Assembly: GCA_038496445.1 (NCBI GenBank)
Contig: JALMLS010000455.1
Span: 62,001 to 126,000, forward strand
DNA from: Trichosphaerium sp. ATCC 40318
Taxonomy: Eukaryota > Discosea > Flabellinia > Trichosidae
Reading direction: 5' to 3'
DNA: 64,000 nt
Both the position numbers and the translations under genes were made by a program. The notes under the pieces are model-generated. The model was not told the DNA's origin, did no database searches, and saw nothing but the letters and a program-made list of their open reading frames with translations. Below are positions 10,604-21,509 of this stretch, piece after piece; the first letter of the stretch is position 1, and each line of letters opens with the position of its first letter.

Positions 10604-13600
10604 TCATTTGAGTTCGTGCCTGTAAGCTCTTCCAATTGCTTGAGATTCAATTGCCTCTATTTCTTCTCTTGTTCCGATTGCAGAATCTACAACGATTAGT
10701 GACTGTTGATGATAAAAAGTGCTTCTGCACTAAGTGGTGGCATACCCAATAGAACAATGTGTTTAGCATTCATCAAGTTTGTTCCTGATGCTGCTTTTTT
10801 GGTACTTAAAAGTAATACACGAATATCTTGTCCACTGTTGTCACTAAATGACTTGATCGCCTTTTCTCTACGAAATACACTTCTAAATAAATGTTAGAAA
10901 CAGTTCTCGCCTTATGTTGTTGCTTTAATATCGCTGCTTACCCTTCAATTGAAGTACTGTAAATTCCGTTCTGGAAAAGCACACAAGCCACTTGATGCAG
11001 CACTTTTGAGAACTGTAGATTGGGTAAGAAGGGGAATGTGGTTGGACAATGATAGAGGCGAGATGATTAACGTACACTTGAGAACAGAATTATCTTTGAA
11101 GCTGGTTCTTCTTTCCAGATACCTTCAAGATATCCGATCAACATGCTTATCTTTGCACCATGCATGATAACTCTTTCATGTTCAGTGAGATTGACGTATC
11201 TTTTCTCAGGATATCCCTTCTACAGAGTGATAATTTGGTTAGTAGTTAAACGATGCGATTAGAAAGATGTTTCATCAATTGAAAACAAAGACAGTACCTT
11301 TATTAGCTTTGATTCAAATGTTAACTTGGGTCTCAACAGTTTCTTGAGGTGGTTGATGGTATCCTCATCCTCATATTCAATACAACGTAAATCCGCAGCT
11401 TGTTGTAAACTGTCAAGAGTCGCTTCTTCTAGAACATCAAGACCAAGTTGTCTACCCCTCCCTTTGATGGTTATTTCTGGCTTTTCCTTAAAAACACGTG
11501 AGAATCACGTGAAAATCAATATCACCTTACGATAGTTTCAAGTTGTTCTTTAACTTTCTCCAACTTGCAACAAAGCTGAACTGATTCTCTTTTTTGCGTC
11601 TTGAGTTTTGTAATTCTGAGTTTTAGTTGAGCAAAATATCTCTCACGGTATTTGTCATCAGTTTTAAGTGTTTTCTTTGTTTGTTGTATTGCATGATCCC
11701 ACTTTGTTTGGGCCTTTGATTCCTCCTCAAGTTTATCCTTGATAAATATAAGAAATCATGTCAAAACACATGATTGATATGACAAAACGGTACCTTAATC
11801 ATCGGTGCTATTTCTGAATAGAGTGCTGGTAACATGGGACCTTCATGTGCACTTGTAAGTGAACATAACTCGCCTAAATCTATGGAGCAAATAGGTGAAT
11901 TACTTGGGTTTGAGTATTGTTATTGTACCTGTACCCTTTTGTTTACACAATTCTGTAACATTGTAATGCATCCTTTGCACAGGATGAAAGTCAGCAATTT
12001 CCTATAAATTAAGTTACGTAATCTAAAACAACACCAAGAGTTGTTGTACGAGAATCTCTTTGTATGGTGGTATCTCCCAATCATCTTTTGCACTCTCTTT
12101 TGTATGTCTCCACATGTAATTATTGATCAAGATGTCAATGAATGACCATCTAAGGGTATGAATGTTAGATCAAGTTAACCTACATTGCTAAACCAAAAAA
12201 AAGAGGCTCTTACGTCTTGTATTCGCTATGTGCCTCAGGAAGGTGCCATTGAAAGTTAAGTGATCCATTTTTATAGTGTATATGTCTAAGTATTATTATA
12301 AGTGTATGCCTATGACAAAGTGCTACATGTACGTTTGCCCAGGATGAACTGCTTTATGACTTCTTGTTTCGAATTTTTTTCCAGTGAGAAACGTGAGAAC
12401 ACCACGGAACGTTGTGCTAGAAACAACACTATAAGACTAATATACTCTGTCATACATTGTGGTTTACGTACTTTTTAGGGAATGGAGTGCCTGTGACATA
12501 CCACCTAAACTTAGACTTGTGGGCAGCCAAGATGTTGTCTATCGTCAACAAAGTAAGTTTGTTGTGCAAGGAGCAATTTTTTCAAGGTAACGTACTTGGC
12601 CAAATAGGTTTGTGAACAAGTTCATGTCCTTCATCGAGTATTATACGATGCCAATATATCTCATCAAGACCTCCTTTTTCTCCAATTATAGCTCTGTAGT
12701 TCTTGTTTGCAAGAAGTTGATGAGATGCAACTACAACATCTGAAGGAATGGTTTGTTTAGAAATTAAACATGATAGGTAGTTTGTACCCGCTTTTAGGAG
12801 CGCTGCTGTAGTGGCTTTCTTCAAGTCCCTCATGGTTGTTATCTTATGTATTGTCATATCTCTTGTTGTGCGATTATGCATCTCCTCAATCCATTGTTTT
12901 GCCAAATGACTTGGACAACAGACTACAAACAAATAATGACATCAGATTAAAGTGTTTACAATACTGGAAAAAGCGTACCTAAGGTTGCATTGCTACATTT
13001 CTTGCCATCTACTTTTTGATCTTTACCGAACTGCCCTTTATTGCTCAATATCAATCCAAGAACTTGAAAAAAGTACAGTCAGTTTGTCAATGCCTCTTGT
13101 TAGTAACAATGTTGATGTACCTTCAATCGTTTTACCTGAAAATACAACAGTTAGTTTAAGCGACTTGCATGCCTATTGCGTACCTAGACCCATTTCATCA
13201 GCAAGAACACCTCCAAGGAACGTTGCTTGTCGTTTGTAACTATCATATTGAAACCTTGGAATGATCAACTTGTTCTTCAAGTCAAACATGATATTCGATC
13301 CTGATGATGTCCACGGGACAAGAGGTAAATAACTCAAATCTACAAGATATCTCAGCAACTCACTCAAAAGTGGAGATTGTCCGTACATTCGTTGGCATCA
13401 ATCTGTTCTTCAATATTCACCATCCAGCTGACACACTCAAGTTGGTAGTTATATAACTTCACGTTAAGACATGAAGGTTGTTCGATGGCACCAAGTATTG
13501 TCTAATAAAATAATAAGTTCAAGAACCACATTTCAACATTAACAGTACCTGTATCTTCGGTGATTTGAAATCATAAGTTGACACATCTAAAAGACGTCCA

Positions 13601-14862
13601 AGCTCCGGATACAACTGACATAACATACAATGGAATAATATATGTTGGTTTTCAACAACAGATCCCTTTGCTATTTTCCTTTCGAGCCTGTAATGTCCAC
13701 ATTAATAACAAGTCAAGCTGTAAACAACAAATGAACAAAACAAAACTTACTGTTTTAAATTAATTTCAAGGTCAACTGTATTATGTTTCTTACCTTCCCT
13801 ATACCTCCAAACGCTCTCCTATATTATTGGTTAGGTTAAAATACAGTAATATGATCTTATGTACTTTGTAAAACGGTTCGATGCTGAACTGATCATAGTT
13901 GTAAAGAAGTCGAAGTGTTGTCCAACGATCAATTAGTAAACTGCTTTTCAACTTTCCTTTGGAGGACAGTTTTCCAGTATTATCGAGATTCTACGACAAA
14001 CATGAGTGTATACTCTATAATTCTATTCAAAAGTAGCATAGTGAATAACACGTGCCACTAAATGCATAAAGTGAGTCGGTGTTTTTATATCCTCCCCATA
14101 TTTTGAAACAAGACTTGGAGTGGTTTCAATGATTACTGATTTCCTAGCCAACTCCTCGTTTTCATTTGATAAAGACTCCCACCATATATTAAGAATAGAT
14201 GTTGAAGTATGAACCACCTAAATACTCCTCATCAAATCGATGCAAACACGTGTTTTTTGTGCACTTTGATTCGCGACAAAAAAATCAATCAACACGTGCG
14301 TAAAAAATATTGTACAATAGAACAACGTTATGTTTTGTTTAAACAATACAAGTGGTTTGTAGCATGTAAGGGAGGAAAAAAAACGAAAAATTTTGCGCGT
14401 TTTTTCGTACGTCAAAGCCTAGGGTATCTATTACTTGCCAATTTAGCATTACATCTTGCGCAATATGCCGCCACTGCTTCTATTTTTTTGAAACGTTAAA
14501 TTTCTTACAAGAAAAACAACGGTTTTGATGTAAAAAGTCGTTGTACGTTTACTTCTCTACTTGATTTCAAGCTTATTCTACCGAGAGAGTTGAAAATATG
14601 GTGGATTATCTCGTTTGGCAAGTATGGTGATTCAATAGTTCTAATATCATCCAAACTATCCCTGGCATCGTTTTCATGCGTAGAAATGTCCATAGGCGTT
14701 GCTTTAGGGAGTTTTTGAGATAAAGCTTCATCGTTTACTATTTTGCGCCGTTTTTGTGGTGGTTGAGCTGTTGTGTTCAATTTATACGCTTCACGTTTTG
14801 TTTTACGACGCTACAAACCAAACGGTTAAAACTTCAAAGTTCTACCATAAGAGTACCTCCAT
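10604..14862 (-). CDS. F-box/SNF2-family DNA-dependent ATPase (helicase-like)
   Basis: A long multi-exon gene starting with a two-codon exon (ATGGAG, 14857-14862) spliced to RRKTKREAYKLN. Order of domains: basic N-terminus; F-box (SPYLPNEIIHHIFNSLGRI, about 14625-14560, continuing QWRHIAQDVML); a linker; then the SNF2 core with motif I GGVLADEMGLG (about 13180-13210), motif Ia-like VCCPSHLAKQWIEEM, and motif II as HRIILDEGHEL (DEGH). After a coiled-coil spacer comes the C-terminal helicase lobe: KIILFSSFSKVLH, then RVLLLSTKKAASGTNL (motif V) and ESQAIGRAYRHELK (motif VI) just before the TGA at 10604. SNF2 proteins translocate on DNA and remodel nucleosomes; the DEGH and RAYRH forms place it near the Rad5/SMARCA3 branch. 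Arabidopsis At3g54460 pairs F-box and SNF2 domains in the same way. No RING finger was seen. Confidence 0.88.
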
Positions 14863-15009
14863 TGTCTCGCTTTATAGATTTAGCTGGTGCAAAAGGGTAA
14901 GTTCGAAGAAAGCCTAAATAAGTCAACTTCGTTTTTCTGACAGTGAATGGGCCCGTTTCAGTGATTTTTGAGAAAAATTGTCCGTTAAGGAATTTCGACT
15001 CGTAAAAAG
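14863..15009. promoter_or_regulatory. Promoter region of the F-box/SNF2 gene
   Basis: This is the short spacer upstream of the minus-strand SNF2 start and before the decayed LRR copy. No distinct motif is seen. Confidence 0.3.
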
Positions 15010-15850
15010 CTGAGCGTAAAAACTCTCTTCATAGAAGCAGAAGACTCAGACCTTGCTTTTCTTTCCGGTGTTCACTCTAACACTTGAACACAACCCACAA
15101 ATTACAGACTCAGGATTAACTCATGTTCATGGTGTACGTCACTTGCAAATAGAAAGTTGCAAGGTATCACTGACGCTGTAATAATACAAATCGCAGAAGG
15201 CCTTAAATCTATTTATTTGTTTGTCAATTCAAATATTACAGAGTTAGGTTTGAAATCACTTGCCGGAAACCAGACATCAGATTGCTGGTTTTTCTAACTG
15301 ACAGATGAAGAGCTATTGAAAGAGTTTTCTGGAAAAGTTCATAAGATAGATTTACATGGCTGTAGATGCATCACAGATGATGGAATTTCAGCTCTGGCTG
15401 GTGTACACACTATAGAGTTGAAAAGTACAAAAGTCAAAGATGCTGGTGTAAAAGCTTTGTGTGGTGTACATACAATCAGTCTTTCTCATTGTGACCTTAT
15501 CACAGCGACTTGTATAGAACATCTTGTAGGTGTACATTTGATCTTTCATACACAAAGGTAACAGATTTTGCACTTCCTGAGGGTGTACATAGTATTGATT
15601 TGGCGTATACTCCAGTTTTCAATAAGGTAGTTTCGAGTTTGATTGTACACACTGTAAACCTCTCAAATTGTTTGGGTATCATGAGAGAATGTATGCAAAG
15701 CCTTGCAGGTGCACAATCTTTCATTTACAAAAGCAACAGATGCCTGGCTTATTCCTCTCACTGACATCAAGATTTTAAAGTTATATTGGTGCTTTGACAT
15801 TACAGATGAAGGTGTTAAAGTACTCAAATCTGTTAAGACTTTAAGATAAA
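15010..15850 (+). pseudogene. Frame-broken GVHTI-LRR copy
   Basis: Translations of different plus frames give repeat units in the correct order but separated by stops and shifts: ITDAVIIQIAEGLKSIYL near 15160-15215; MKEFSGKVHKIDLHGCRCI, ISALAGVHTIELKSTKV and VKALCGVHTISLSHCDLI in 15316-15530; then GVHSIDLAYTPVFNKVV and LIVHTVNLSNCLGI from 15580 in another frame. The order and the HGC/ITDDG signature match the intact gene at 5553-6862 (FSGVHTISLHGCGQISDDG). At least three disruptions in 800 bp argue for a pseudogene, not spliced exons, since GT/AG sites do not bracket the breaks. No F-box is seen upstream. Confidence 0.75.
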
Positions 15851-16098
15851 AATTATAATAGTTTGGAAGCAGCTTCTTTGCTTAGACAAAACAATAAATC
15901 TCTCTTTGGTATACCATTGTGTTGTTTAACTTTCATTGGCACATAGCACAGGTTCATTCATAGAGACATTACTCAGTTCCTAACTACAGAACGATTTTGT
16001 TGGGATGACAACCTGGTAAAATCTGGACTTATGAAAGTTTCATTTACAATTTTATTTACAAGCAGCGCACACTTTAAGTACATTATACAAAAGAATTA

Positions 16099-17961
16099 TC
16101 ATTCTTCAAGTGGTTTGTATGCTACATAAACATCTGGACCAACACTTGATGCAGTAGTTGTTGGTGTAGATCTAGTAGTACTCGTACTCTCCCTTTTCTT
16201 TGGACCTTGTAGTGCAAACAGCTGAGTATAACTCACTGCATATAATAGCAGATAGAATATCACCCAAAACGAGTAAAATCCTTCAGGTGTTTTGAAACTT
16301 GAAGAAAAAACAAAAAATGATAAACAAAGAGACAGTACAATGAACACACCACTTAATAATAGAATATACGTGATCTATGAAAAATAAATAAGTACTAAAG
16401 TTGGTTTTGCTTTTTTGAGATTAGGCCATTTTGGAAACACGTGATCAACACATGATAAATTGGAAAGAAACCCCAACGTACTGTTAGCATGTTTTTACTT
16501 CTTTCTGTTTTTTTCTTGGATTGCTTTATTGCCACGAGTACTCTAATACCAATAATAAAGTAGTAAAGTGATATCATTGCTGAGAATATTGCATAACAAC
16601 CTCCTGATATTTCAAGAACATATGGTAGCTCTGTAGATGCGCGAATGACATTAAGTATAAATTCCATTAAAGTATACGCGGCGATAACAATGATACAAGG
16701 TACTAAGAACTTATGGACATTTTTTCTAACAACTAATCTAAGTGCCTTAATGTTCAGTAAAAGTTCATGCCTTGATTAAAAAAAGGTGTTAGGTTTAGGC
16801 TATTTACAAAGCTCGTTAACGTACCAATAAAATGCTATTAGTACTGAACTTGCAATACTACATGTTGGTAGGCCTGTAATGAACATTTCATGTATACCAG
16901 CAATTAGTATACGACGACTGAAGATTGGGTCTATTACAGTGTAAAAAAACCTAACTGAAAAAAAAAAACCAATTAGTACTTAGCTCCACGTGCAACAAAT
17001 AAAAACACTTCAAATTCCGTACTAGTATTAGATACCATCTCTATGATAAGTATAGTTTGTGCTAGTCCACAAGAAAACTTTTTATCAGAGGTCACGAGTT
17101 TGTATATGGACAAAATAACAGCACCAAGAGCAAGTCCTCCCATAACAATTGAAAAGAAAATCTACACCGCAATGAGCACGTGTTTCGCATGTGATATATG
17201 ATTTAAAATAGCGTACACTTCCTATTTCTTTAGTACCCTTCCATAGGTTCTCATCTAAACGTGTATTAAGTAAGTCATTTCGATCTAAAACAAGTTCGAT
17301 TCTTTTACCATTCCTGTCTAATGTGACATTTACACAAAATGACGAATTTTGACCCAAATAGTCTCTAAGCGACTTGAATAATGATCTACCTATCACCACA
17401 GTAGGTATTTCTACCGTTGGCGCTTGGTTTGGGTTTACTTTGAAGTAGCTAAGCGCTCCAGGTACTAAAAAAGAAACAACTTAGAGCGAATATTTAACAG
17501 TCATTTCTTGTCTTCATTGAACGTACCCGTTCCACCAGTATAATACAAGCGCTTTAGCGCCTCCAGCTTTAGCACTGTCTATTAATTGTCCCCAATCATA
17601 AATGAAGTCAATTTGAAGAAGTAGAATTTGACCTGTAATATTATTCACATTTCCATACAATAGCTCTCCTATAACTATTGTTTGTTTTGGATATCATAGC
17701 ACGCTTTTCACCTCTATTCGAGGTAGGCGCGCTGCAATTAATTAGAGAATGTACCAGAGATTGTTTTATTGCGTCCCCAAGCGTCTTTAGATACCCAGGT
17801 CACGTCTGGGGCGTTGTATTGGCCTAGTTCGTTACTTCTGTAAGAAAAAGAGCGCTACCTTGTCAATGAGTACCCTGTAACGCTGGAGTATGTACAACCA
17901 AGCCTTTAGTGAAAATCACGAAGTATACAACAAAAACGGTGCAGTGCGCGTAAATAGTCAT
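16099..17961 (-). CDS. PA-domain multi-span (about 7-TM) membrane protein
   Basis: Reading the minus strand, a possible signal peptide (MTIYAHCTVFVVYFVIFTKG) is followed by a protease-associated-type lumenal domain with AKAGGAKALVLYYTGGTG and PTVVIGRSLFKSLRDYLGQ. Six or seven hydrophobic helices come next, for example DFLFN/IVMGGLALGAVIL, HKFLVPCIIVIAAYTLMEF, CYAIFSAMISLYYFIIGI and FYSFWVIFYLLLYAVSYTQ. A short Ser/Thr-rich cytosolic tail ends VYVAYKPLEE. A PA fold ahead of a 7-TM bundle suggests a receptor-like or sorting protein of the endomembrane system; the TM part recalls the plant TOM1/THH1 type, with low certainty. The join between exon 1 and the SNELGQY exon could not be made in phase, so the true start may differ. 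Confidence 0.6.
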
Positions 17962-18288
17962 CAATATCGTTAATACATTGTCAAACTACGATTTTTCGGC
18001 ACATTACCTCACTAAAAAGGAACATGCTGGGCTTAAACAGTACAAAAAGACAAGCGACCAAATGAAACGTATGTACGAACGAGAGCGTCAAACTGCACGA
18101 ACCAGCACCATTCCAAAAGTGTAACGCGATTAGCATGACATCTGCACACGTAGTATACAACAGGCACCGTTACGACAAATCACAATAAGCGTGTAACACA
18201 ATTTAGTAAGTTCTTGGGATAGTGAGCGAGAAATAACTGCAGAATTGACCAAACTTAGAAATCGCTTCAGCGTTATAATTTTAACGTC
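17962..18288. other. Spacer with a short unexplained coding-like stretch
   Basis: Plus frame about 17975-18124 reads NYDFSAHYLTKKEHAGL, then charged residues ending RTSTIPKV and TAA. It is charged and helical, without an ATG, and could be the last exon of an unseen small gene. Nothing upstream could be joined to it with confidence. Confidence 0.25.
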
Positions 18289-18609
18289 ATGTCTTACCCA
18301 GGTGGTTATCCTGGCCAACATGGTGCATACCCACCACAGCCTTATGGGGCTCCAGGTGGTTACCCACCTACTCAGGCGTACCCTCCAACGCAACCTTACG
18401 GTTATCCTGGTGCAGCACCAGGCTACCCAGGTGCTTCTCCTGGCTATCCAGGTGGCAATAATCAAGTCGTACAGCACACTCATGCTACAGTTGTTGCTGG
18501 CCAACCAACTTACGCTCCAGGCGGTCCTGTCGGGTACCACCAACCTTCCAGCCACACTGTAGTTCACCATCAAGCAAGACGTGCGTTTTTTATTATAACA
18601 GTAAAATAA
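18289..18609 (+). CDS. Pro/Gly/Tyr-rich low-complexity protein
   Basis: The frame starts MSYPGGYPGQHGAYPPQPY and continues with repeats of the type GYPGA, AYPPTQ and GYPPTQ, followed by a His/Val-rich segment (VVQHTHATVVAG). Such XYPPX repeats occur as flexible N-terminal arms of membrane-associated and annexin-like proteins, or as adhesive proteins. The frame ends at 18609, but a downstream exon is possible because the last codons (FFIITVK) change character and GTGCG lies just before. It may belong to the same transcript as the Gly/Tyr-rich gene beginning 130 bp downstream, though I could not make an in-phase join. Confidence 0.55.
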   Translation: MSYPGGYPGQHGAYPPQPYGAPGGYPPTQAYPPTQPYGYPGAAPGYPGASPGYPGGNNQVVQHTHATVVAGQPTYAPGGPVGYHQPSSHTVVHHQARRAFFIITVK

Positions 18610-18738
18610 CCTAACCCAACGATTAGCTGCAACAGTTCACGTTAGCGTCTCTGGAGGTGCGTAGTTATTTTCAGTGGGGGTTCATTAAATTAGTAATTTC
18701 ACCCACTATGCACCATAAATTATCGTTATTAACATGCA

Positions 18739-19066
18739 ATGCTAGGCAACAAGGGCTATGGCAATAAAGGATATGGTAACAAAGGCTACGGCAATCGCGG
18801 TTACGGCGGCGGTCGTGCATACGGTAACAGAGGATACGGTGGCCACTACGGTGGTAAGAAATTCAAACGCAAAAAGTTCAAGCGTAAAAAGTTCAAGGGA
18901 AAGAAATTCAAGGTACGTTACTTCAACGCTGAGCATTAATGTAAAACACAATTATATTGGAACTTTCTAAACGTTCTTATGAACAAAAAAAATCTACCCA
19001 AGTTTTTGTCGGGTAAAAGCTTATTTATTCCCATAGAAAGCATGGAAAGGAAAATTCAAGTGGTAG
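18739..19066 (+). CDS. Small Gly-Tyr / Lys-Phe repeat protein
   Basis: Two exons, 18739-18912 and 19037-19066, joined in phase over a 124-bp intron (gtacgt...catag). This gives a 67-residue protein made of four NKGYG/NRGYG-type repeats, a GGHYGG link, then KKFKRKKFKRKKFKGKKFK and the C-terminal KAWKGKFKW. The tail in exon 2 continues the same K-F-K pattern, which supports the splice. It is extremely basic, with no signal peptide. This composition suits a nucleic-acid- or polyanion-binding, phase-separating protein, by analogy only; no family recognised. Confidence 0.6.
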
Positions 19067-19527
19067 ATTACCAGAATTATACACCACGCATTGTTGTACT
19101 CATAAATATGTTGTTTTGAACGCACGACGTTATGGTTTTGTCAAAAACACATTTTTTTGTTTTTTTTTTTTTGTTCACTTCACTTCAGCAAATGCCAGGG
19201 CGCGCGGCTCTCCGAAAAGTCTGGTACATGCATGTACCAAAAACTGTCAAAGAAATTTTTACAACGGTTTTTGTTGGTAGTAATGTGCAAAATAGTGTTT
19301 TCGGTTTTTATTCTTTTTTTTTTTTTACAATTTTGTGTCAAGGTATGAAGTGAACCATGCAAACTCCCTACATCGTAGGTCATTTTTTGCTTTCTTTTCT
19401 AGCTTCACCCTTCCAGGGTCTGCATTGTACTTTCCTTTATCACGTGATTGTTGCATCCACACATGTTTCACAGCTGCCTAATTGGGTAGTTATTAGCAAT
19501 TTTTGCTCTTTTTTTTTTTGAAAGAAT
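19067..19527. other. Convergent spacer, no gene seen
   Basis: A T-rich region between the small Lys/Phe gene and the 3' end of the glycosyltransferase gene. Two overlapping plus ORFs here are artefacts of T-runs (poly-Phe). One CACGTG near 19441. Confidence 0.4.
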
Positions 19528-21346
19528 TTAATGGGAAGCAAAGATGCAGTCACTAGCACTTGCCTTTTGCTTTCCAATGGTGTCATCTCCTAAGCGAGAA
19601 AATCCATTCGGAAACTCTTTGAGTTTTTGTGCTACACGTGAACAAGGAAGGGTAAATATTTCTCCACCACACAACCATGTTTTTAGGGAGAATTCAAGCA
19701 TTTGAACACCCCAGTCAGAGTAATCTGGCCGGTTCTGGCCCATGAGCTTGTACCACGTCTTTGAAACAGCGAACGCATTACCGAACTATTTATGAGGTAA
19801 GTCTAAAAAAACAAAGAAAAGATTGTCAATTCGTACAATGGCTGGCGTCTTTAATCGAACTTGCGGTGACAGATGATTATCTGGTGGCCCCTCAACTTCC
19901 TTCCATTTAAAATTCAAGTCAGTGTCAAACCCGCCTACAAGCGTTGGATTTGCTGGCCTAAAGAAAAATCACGTGTTAGTGCACCGTTATCGGGTTACAA
20001 GACCATTACCCAACTCTTTCCGGTTTTTCATCGCGTATACTATCCATAAAGGGTACTGCAACAATATTTGGGTTGGTCTTGACTTGATGTAACAGCGGTG
20101 CTAACCATCCGTTCAATACACGTAATCCTGAGTCAAGGAATACAAGAACAGATGCACTAAACATAATACGTCAGTAGGAAGGAGCTATAAAAAAAAGCTA
20201 AAAAAACTCTGCTTCTTCGTACTTTGTACACGCCTGTACTCCTATGCACGTGTGAGTGGAACTGATAGCGCTTGTTCTTAGGCGTACCTGTATTTCGAGC
20301 TTCAAAAATTCCTTCGCCTTTGTTTTCAACAAGCGTCACGTGAGATGACACTTGCCATTCTTCAACCGATTTTTTTGGCGTTACAACAATTACTGATGAA
20401 ACTAGCTCCTTTGGTGTTCTCTAAGACAGATGATATTAACATGTTACATAAATACATTTGTCAAAGATTGATGAATACCTTTAGAACAGAATTTATGGCG
20501 CCATAGCCTCTACTGATAGAATTAACTGGAATAATTATACATGCCTATAATCAGGTTGTTAATGACGTTTGTAGTCGAGTGATAAACAAAGCGTTTGGTG
20601 TTGCAGTAAGGAAGAATTGCAAAGTACCTTTGGAAGGTCTCTTGCCACGGCTTTTTTACAAAATTCTGGGCGCCAATCTGCAAGGGTAAGATTACGAAGA
20701 TTACATCTTTAAAACATTGTAACATACTTATATCATCGTCTAATTCTATATCATTGTCTATGACAGGTAATGGGTCTTGCTCATACAAACCTGAAGGGTG
20801 TTAACAACGAATGGGGTGCGTTTTCAAGTCTTAAAGACAAACCTAAGTCCGTTTTGCCGTGATGCACCTCCAGGAGCCCAATAAGATGTTGTATGCGTTT
20901 AAATTGTCTAAAACTTGAGTGTCAGAAATGAACTAACAAAAATCAAACTATTTAAATGTAAAGTGCTCAATTCTGTATTCCTACGCGTTGTTTGATAGTG
21001 GGAAACCTTTTGATTCTTCTTCTGGTTCATTGTTTTTTTTCAACGTTGCCAGTCTTTTTTTTAATCCTTCCAGCCTCGCTAAAGCTGTCAGGTGCATATC
21101 ACAGCAATAGTCGTACTTTGTAGCGCTAGTTTTTGTTTTACGACGTAACGGTTGTGTTTTTGCTCATTCTCCTCTGCCTGTTCCTCGTTTTTAACCCTCA
21201 GCTAGTCCTGTAAGCAACTTAAAATTTAAAATATGACATACCTCAGCAAGCTGTCCTTCTTTATACTCGTAAACAGCAAAGAATATGAGGTTTGTTATGA
21301 CAAAGCCAATTATGACACAGTGTACAGTAGAAAGCCGAAAAGCCAT
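19528..21346 (-). CDS. Type II membrane glycosyltransferase, polypeptide GalNAc-transferase-like (GT27/GT-A)
   Basis: Begins MAFRLSTVHCVIIGFVITNL, a short cytosolic tail and signal anchor, then a charged stem (ARLEGLKKRLATLKKNN). The catalytic region shows GT-A features in the order known for ppGalNAc-transferases: ELVSSVIVVTPKKS, SRGYGAINS, then SVLVFLDSGLRVLNGWLAPL (DSG in place of the usual DxH), VAVPFMDSI, GGFDTDLNFKWKEV, and the Gal/GalNAc-T segment DYSDWGVQMLEFSLKTWLCGG followed by FTLPCSRVAQKL. This would transfer a sugar from a UDP donor to Ser/Thr in the Golgi. No C-terminal ricin-type lectin domain follows: the protein ends about 30 residues after PCSRV. The altered DxH makes activity or metal use uncertain. 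Start shares a 163-bp spacer with the divergent ELMO gene. Confidence 0.72.
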
Positions 21347-21509
21347 TTTAATTGTTAAAACCGCAGGTTCATACGCCTACGTTTGTTTCTCCTATCAAAA
21401 TGTACTATCAAAAGTAGACAAAGTCCGTTGCAGTCAAATTCGGCCGGCAAAGATCAACTACTTCAACCCCTGCAATTGCTGTTCAAGTATAGTGCTCCTA
21501 CTACCTAGG
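21347..21509. promoter_or_regulatory. Divergent promoter, glycosyltransferase and ELMO genes
   Basis: The start codons at 21346 (minus) and 21510 (plus) are 163 bp apart, so the two genes share this upstream DNA. No strong TATA motif is visible. Confidence 0.5.
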
